Of a DNA stretch of 64,000 nucleotides, positions 58,825 through 64,000 are shown piece after piece (within the stretch, counting starts at the first letter, position 1; every line of letters starts with the position of its first letter). The stretch is from Aurelia coerulea (lineage: Eukaryota; Cnidaria; Scyphozoa; Semaeostomeae; Ulmaridae). Where the stretch lies: NCBI GenBank assembly GCA_039566865.1, contig CM076949.1, forward strand, positions 9,525,501-9,589,500. The letters are read 5' to 3'. The notes beneath the pieces are model-generated. The model made no database searches. It saw nothing but the letters and a program-made list of their open reading frames with translations, and was not told where the DNA came from. A program made the translations under genes and the position numbers.

Positions 58825-59319
58825 GTGAGCAAAGACCAGAAATGTTTCGACCGCTGTGCAAAGTGCTTTTTGCGTCTGCACAAGCCGCCAAAAACAGAAC
58901 GGTGGGAGAGGGGTGAATTTCTGGGGACTGCACGCAGTTGCGAAGGAATCTATTGTGATCCAGGCCTCTTGAGACGCGGCTTGAGTTTGAGAACACGCCG
59001 AATGTGTCGAGAAGGGGATCAAATATGGCTGAAAAAATCATCGAGCCTGGAAAGCTTCGATAAAAATGGATTATTTGGCTTTACTTTTCTTGGGCTGAAG
59101 GCGATATTTAGCAAGGAAAAATCAAAAAAGAGATATGGATTTTGTGGAAAAACTAGTGGCTGCCGCAAGCTGAACGTTTGTGGATTTTATCTGCAGGATA
59201 TGAGCATCATTTTGGGGCAGGTCAGTATTCTTGAAAAATTGGCTAAGTGTTTCATTTTTTGCCATAAAGTTAGGGCTGTTTTCGATGACGAAAAATATCT
59301 CTTGTTTGTTTACATGTAA
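58825..59319 (+). CDS. hypothetical 164-residue frame
   Basis: Starts MSKDQKCFDRCAKCFLRLHK, rich in Cys and basic residues (CAKCF, CREGD, CRKLNVCGF). No family recognised. It starts inside the left copy of the 20-bp inverted repeat. It may be chance. Confidence 0.25.
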   Translation: MSKDQKCFDRCAKCFLRLHKPPKTERWERGEFLGTARSCEGIYCDPGLLRRGLSLRTRRMCREGDQIWLKKSSSLESFDKNGLFGFTFLGLKAIFSKEKSKKRYGFCGKTSGCRKLNVCGFYLQDMSIILGQVSILEKLAKCFIFCHKVRAVFDDEKYLLFVYM

Positions 59320-60597
59320 ACAGACAGCTTGTAGGAAGGTCTAAACAATGAATATGCCACGGAAATTTTTATCCCAGCTTCGTTAGGATGTATAATTTCA
59401 TGAATCGTATTCCGATCATTTATCCTGGCATTTTTTGACCACTAAAATATTTAATTTCTTAACACAGGTCATTTTCTAATGGGAAAGAGGGAAAATTTAG
59501 TAGCCCCAGAAAACTGAAATTTGCGCAAAATCTAGTGGCTGCCGCAAAATGAGACTATCATCACTGTGTTGGCGAGATGTTCAGCTTCAAATTTCTCAAA
59601 CCAGTTCTTGTCGAAAAATTGGCTAACATTGTTAATTTTCATGTTTTAGTTTGTAAACATTTGAACAAAATACGGCATCCATGCCTAGGCCATTCTATTG
59701 TCTTAGCATTCTTGCTGTTGTTGTCGATGGATGGCCTTTTGTTTTTCAGTCCTGCCTTTTTGTACTCAGACAGAGTCTCCTCGTGCTCTGATGCTCTATT
59801 ACCTTGTTTCATCATGTTTTACAAGGACTATTTGCCTCACTAATGCACAATAAAATTAAAATTTAGATTGTCAACTTATGACTTATTTGCTTTGAGTTCC
59901 TATTTTTATATCAAAATACCAGAATTCATTTGTGATTGATTCACTTTCAAATGACCCACATTTGGTTGCTGCTTAGCATGAAAGCATATGCAGTTCTTTT
60001 ACAAATTTAGCAATGATTCCACAATGTTGTGTCAGTTATTACAGTTATTACCCATCACCAGTTTTTTTTATCTCTGATTTTTACAATTGGGCACTTGGTG
60101 GAAAGAACAGTTAGATGAGAAATCTCTAATTCTCCTCTCTTTTTCTCAGATACTGCAACATCAAATATGCTTGCTGCTGATACAACTCCTCCAATTTGCA
60201 AATTTTTGCTGGACCCTGCAAGATGTTCAAGACAGGATTCCCAGAAGAAGAATGGACACTGTTTGAATAGGGTGAATTTTAGCAAATCTTGAGGCATTGA
60301 AATATCTCCATTTCAACTTGTGTAAAAATTTCCAAGTATGTAAAAAATTTCCAAGGAATTTCAGATTGATTCCTCTACTGCTCCTAAGGTTTGAATGATT
60401 CTAAATAAGTTGGTGATGTGGAATGCAGCTGTAAAGTCTTAAGGTATTTTTCTGTGACTACATCTGATCATTGTTGTATTTTCTTGTTTGAAATCCTTAG
60501 CTAGCCATAAATAGTAGGATCTTGTAAATTTGGAATTTTGTTGAAACTGTATTTTACCATTAGGCATTAGATTGAAAGATCCAGAACAGAAAATTAT

Positions 60598-60736
60598 GCC
60601 CAAGATGGAGGGGAGGAGGGGCGGAACTTTTTATCAAGATGCATTGTATTCCAATTAAGAATTTTAATGATTTCATAAGGATTCAATCAGGATGCCATGT
60701 ATTAAATGGTAATAATTCCTCACTGCCATCGTTGAA
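60598..60736. mobile_element. short palindromic element, diverged copy
   Basis: Matches the layout of 63366-63535: AAGATGG..GGGG, ATCAAGATGCATTGTATTCC, an AT-rich centre and CCTCACTGCCATCG. Old copy, with about 70 percent likeness by eye. Confidence 0.55.
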
Positions 60737-60774
60737 GTAGTCAGTGCCTGATGAAAAAGGTGATGAGTTTGAAG

Positions 60775-60918
60775 CAGAGGTGTAGGAACCATGGGGGCAC
60801 TGGGAGCACATGCCCCCCAAATTGTGCAATTATGATGAAAAAGTGTCCTTTTTGTTTCGGGGAGTGTCTGTCCTTGTAGTGTTATGCCCCCAAGTTTAAG
60901 ATGCTTCCTATGGCTCTG
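60775..60918. mobile_element. hAT-like MITE with 8-bp target duplication
   Basis: CAGAGGTGTAGGAACC at the left and ..CTTCCTATGGCTCTG at the right, flanked by GTTTGAAG on both sides (60767-60774 and 60919-60926). An exact 8-bp duplication with CAG-type ends is diagnostic of hAT transposition. It is 144 bp long and non-coding. Confidence 0.85.
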
Positions 60919-61667
60919 GTTTGAAGGAGTACTGTATTGCAGCACATTGGCTCCGAAAAACAATTGTATCCTATTGTTGTAAAACTGGCACCCTTTCGTA
61001 CCTCAGAAGTACATTGTGACAGAGTTTACCACAACAGGATGTCATTTTGCTTTTAGGGGTCAATCACCAGCACACATTTAATACCAACATTCAGTCTAAA
61101 TCAGTTGCTAGAATTTAAGGGGATGGGATTTGCCCCCCCCCCCCCCCCCCCCTTCAAGAAGAGAACTCTGCTTTCTGCTTGTTGCCCAAATTTTGGCAAG
61201 TGATACACCCAGAACTGTGATAGTAGCCTTAGCCTCCATCTCCTCTTTTTATCTGCTTGACACAAAATGAAAGGGAGTATGCAGTACAATGATCACCAAA
61301 TTATGTTATTATATCGAGGAAATCCAGTAAAAAATGTTCGTGCTCCATTGCCACGCTATCATTCAATTTTTGCCTCTTCGAGTTTGGTCTGCATCCATCA
61401 CTGGTCTGCATGTTTCTGGTTGAATTTGAAAGGAGCCTAGTATTGAAACTAAAATTGATTTATAAAAATCTTTTGCTCGGCATTGTGAAATAAGCTACAA
61501 ATAGTTCTTCATTTCTTCATTTCGATCGTCGCTGCTAGCTGTAGCATCAGCTGATTCAATTTCTGCTTTCCACCGTTGTGATTGTCACGTGATCACTTCG
61601 CCTCGTTTCCAGGAGCCATGCATGACCCTCCTGCGCGCGCATAAGAAACATTTCTGGTCTTTGCTAC

Positions 61668-62660
61668 GACTTGTACAAACGCGTTCTGAAAGCTTATTAT
61701 AAAATGAAAAATGGTTTGGGGGAATTGTTCCGGACGAATGTAGATTTAACCTTAAAATTATTCGATAGCCTTGTTAGACCGATACTTCTTTATGGGGTGG
61801 ACGTTTTGGGGCTGCTTCAAGCATGCTTTTAATTACGATAACCCAATCGAGAAACTGAACATGAAGCTTTGTAAAGATATACTTGGAGTAAAACGAACTA
61901 CATCAAATGTTGCTTCTCGATGCGAGTTAGGGAGAAGACAATTACATGTTTTGGGTTTCAGATCAACAATGAAAAAATACTTCGTATTTCTGAGGGAAAA
62001 AGCAATGAAATTGTGACACATGTTTACCGAAATAACATACGATTAGACTTAACATGGTCAAGTTGTTTAAAATACATTTTCTTCAGCCATGGTTTCGGCG
62101 ATTTATGGGAGAACCGAATTAAAACTTTCATATCCATTGGTGCCACAAATCAGATAAATCAACGAGTAATAGATTGTTCCGATCAAAATACCCTCTCGAT
62201 GTTGAAAAATCAACCGAAAATGAGAACTTACTGTACCTTTAAAACTGTATTTAAGATTGACAAATACATTTCAAGTGTGAAGAATATTGAAAAGAGAACT
62301 TTACTAAGCAAATTTATGTTATCTGATCATCGTTTAGAGGTAGAGGTCGGTAGATATCACAGACCAAAAAAGAATCCAGAAGAGAGAATATGCTCTACAT
62401 GCAACATTTTAGAAGATGAAATTCACTGCCTAATGGCTTGCAATATAAATAGGGAAATCCGGGAACAACTATTTGGACAAATAGAGCAACAGCATTCTTT
62501 GTTTAGACATATGAATGTGAAAGATCGTTTCATTTATTTAATGCAGAATGATGACTATAATCTATGTCCACTGATACAAAGCTTTATCGTGAATTGCGTA
62601 ACAGCTTCATATGATCTGAAACGTTCGCTGAACACAGCCCCAAATCTTCAACCTTTATGA
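61668..62660 (+). pseudogene. LINE reverse transcriptase, C-terminal part
   Basis: Reads YKRVLKAYYKMKNGLGELF, LKLFDSLVRPILLYGVDVWG, KLCKDILGVKRTTSN, CELGRRQLHVLGF, then an open 246-codon frame (61920-62660) with LSKFMLSDHRLEVEVGRYHR and a zinc-type ERICSTCN..EDEIHCLMAC. A one-base shift lies near 61812 and another near 61930. This is the thumb and tail of a LINE ORF2, probably the missing end of the element starting at 42.3 kb. TGA ends it at 62658-62660. Confidence 0.85.
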
Positions 62661-63365
62661 TTTGTCTCGCTTTATTTGTAATTCATAATCACGTTATTTT
62701 AGACCAACGTTACTGTTCATTCGTTATTGTTGTCATTTAGTTTAGTTAGTTCCTTAGTAGCTGCTTAAGTATACAAGTTCTCTTGTACTAGGCTATTGAT
62801 GGAAAAATGAAAATCTGAAAAAATCTGAAAATCATGTAGGAAATCGTTGAGCCACCCTGATTCTTACAGAGTTGATTAAAAAGACGAAATCCTGAACCTT
62901 AATGACAGATTGTAGATTGTTTTGTTATGAGAAATCTAATTCAGAATATAGGTATTACTGTGACGTTTTGGATTTTAAGGTTATTCGATATTTTTAATTT
63001 AAGCAGGTGACTGGTATTGTTCTTTTCTTGGCGCATCTTGTTGAAAACGTAGTTGATCAAAGATTTTCAAAATCTTGTTGCAATTTATTGCGGTGAGAAC
63101 CTTGAAGAATTGTGTTCAAGGAATTTATTAGGAAATGTACTAAAAATCAAAATTTTCTAGCTGAGGCAAATTGTATTGCAACGGTAGACTGATGACGTGA
63201 TTCCTTGCATTCGTTTAACGTTTTCAATCTGACGTTTTTATTTTCACTCATGCAAGGACTCACGACCAAACAGTCTAAATTCTTCTGAAAGTTGAACGCC
63301 TCCTTTCGAAGTCGCGCTCGTAATCAAGTTAAGGTTTTAAAGACGACGGCAATATCAATAATTCA
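62661..63365. other. LINE 3' tail, then unassigned sequence
   Basis: 62661-62830 is the untranslated tail, closing with GAAAAATGAAAATCTG repeats and a small AGTTCTCTTGTACTAGG stem. From 62831 on I see nothing. Confidence 0.45.
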
Positions 63366-63535
63366 CAATTGACCAATACGCTAAAGATGGCGGTGGGGAA
63401 ATTTTTACCTAGATGCATTGTGGTCGAATTACCAATCTTTAACGATTCTATAGAAATTCGATTACAGAACGCAGTGCATCTTGGTCTTGGTAAAAAGTTC
63501 CTCTCTGCCATCTTTAGCGTAATCGTCTATTGAGC
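63366..63535. mobile_element. short palindromic element, best-preserved copy
   Basis: ACGCTAAAGATGGCGGTGGG at the left and the inverted GCCATCTTTAGCGTAATCG at the right; inside, CTAGATGCATTG..CAGTGCATCTTGG and a TTAACGATTCTATAGAAATC centre. It is about 170 bp and can fold end to end. Related copies at 14343-14880 and 60598-60736. Confidence 0.75.
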
Positions 63536-64000
63536 TGCCTCTTTCTCAGTAGACTCACGAGATAAACCCAGTTATCACAACAACAACGATAACATGTTTG
63601 CGCAAACTGGGACTTATGGACTTTCACATGAAAATTGCGACGAAAAGAAACAAAGAGGGCACCGATTTTTCTATTCGCGCTGAAACGAGGTTAAAGAGTA
63701 TTCATGCTAACATTCGGCAGTTGGAAATTCTTATTGCTGTAGTGAGCTTACAGAAGCTAAGTGTCCTTCAAAATGAGGAAATCCAGGTTGAAAATGAAAG
63801 GTTTGCTGATTCTTGGTTTGAGGAAACATCCATCTGGATACTTGTGGCTTTTGTTCATTGCTAACATCACTGAAAACTTGTATTTTGAGGCGTTTTATCA
63901 TCTGAAGCTTGAGCCGACAACTTAAGCACATCGCCATTGCCTGGAGCACTGAGATTTTCATGCAGTGTTGCTATGGTTTCCATATCCGGACATGACACGA
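63536..64000. other. unassigned right edge
   Basis: An 88-codon plus-strand frame at 63598-63864 (MRKLGLMDFHMKIATKRNKE at its start) has no motif that I know. It could be an exon of a gene beyond the window, but no splice signals decide. Confidence 0.3.

Larger units (their letters stand above)
58818..61667. other. 2.85-kb block bounded by a 20-bp inverted repeat
   Basis: GCAAAGACCAGAAATGTTTC (58819-58838) reappears as its exact complement at 61645-61664, right where the LINE C-terminal coding resumes. Between them lie a 164-codon frame, two MITEs and non-coding sequence. AGTGGCTGCCGCAA occurs at 59154 and 59534, about 380 bp apart, an internal duplication. It could be an unrecognised DNA transposon; I see no transposase or target duplication. 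Confidence 0.4.
42300..62830 (+). mobile_element. LINE broken into three parts by two insertions
   Basis: Plus-strand order: ORF1 (42435-44572), APE endonuclease and linker (44679-46037), insertion (46038-48426), first half of the polymerase (48427-49304), 12.4 kb of other DNA, then polymerase C-terminus (61668-62660) and a 3' tail to about 62830. The final part starts after the thumb region (KAYYKMKNGLGELF), so about 150-170 residues around the catalytic box are missing. That the last part belongs to the same copy is an inference from orientation, family resemblance and the lack of overlap between parts. Confidence 0.6.

Overview
The window looks like a repeat-packed stretch of a marine-invertebrate-type metazoan nuclear genome. 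It is AT-rich, with a split gene bearing GT-AG introns, many decayed LINE retrotransposons, many short inverted-repeat DNA elements and a long satellite. I cannot name the species. I found no bacterial-type operons, rRNA, tRNA or CRISPR.

The only host gene I can support is a FAM234-like (FG-GAP/beta-propeller) single-pass membrane protein on the + strand. Five exons lie between 34250 and 42083, joined by phase-compatible GT-AG junctions. The introns carry three DNA elements (36483-37275, 37475-38361, 41087-41720). The last visible exon ends at a good splice donor, but I recognise no C-terminal exons downstream. A LINE begins about 220 bp after that donor.

Regions, left to right. 1-4.1 kb: LINE 3' ends in both orientations and an 886-bp TA-flanked inverted-repeat element. 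4.1-11 kb: a nearly complete but dead minus-strand LINE (ORF1 with coiled coil and SGNH-hydrolase motifs, then APE endonuclease and reverse transcriptase). Two DNA elements sit exactly in its reading frames. 11-20 kb: relics plus three TTAA-flanked piggyBac-like elements. 20-26.5 kb: a large TA-flanked element that holds smaller elements, a (TACAC)n array and a 5'-truncated LINE. 27-34 kb: a foldback-like element whose inverted repeats are minisatellites, further inverted-repeat elements and LINE relics. 34.2-42.1 kb: the FAM234-like gene.

42.3-62.8 kb: what looks like a single plus-strand LINE broken by two insertions. ORF1 and endonuclease run to 46037, a 2.4-kb unclassified insertion follows, then the first half of the reverse transcriptase to 49304. 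After 12.4 kb of other DNA, reverse-transcriptase C-terminal coding resumes at 61668. That 12.4 kb includes a 175-bp satellite of about 26 forward units that flips into about 8 inverted units.

The functional content is therefore one host gene, apparently truncated within the window. Most of the rest is a layered record of LINE, Tc1/mariner-like (TA), piggyBac-like (TTAA), hAT-like (8-bp duplication) and satellite activity. Superfamily assignments rest on target-site duplications and termini only, because I recognised no transposase gene.
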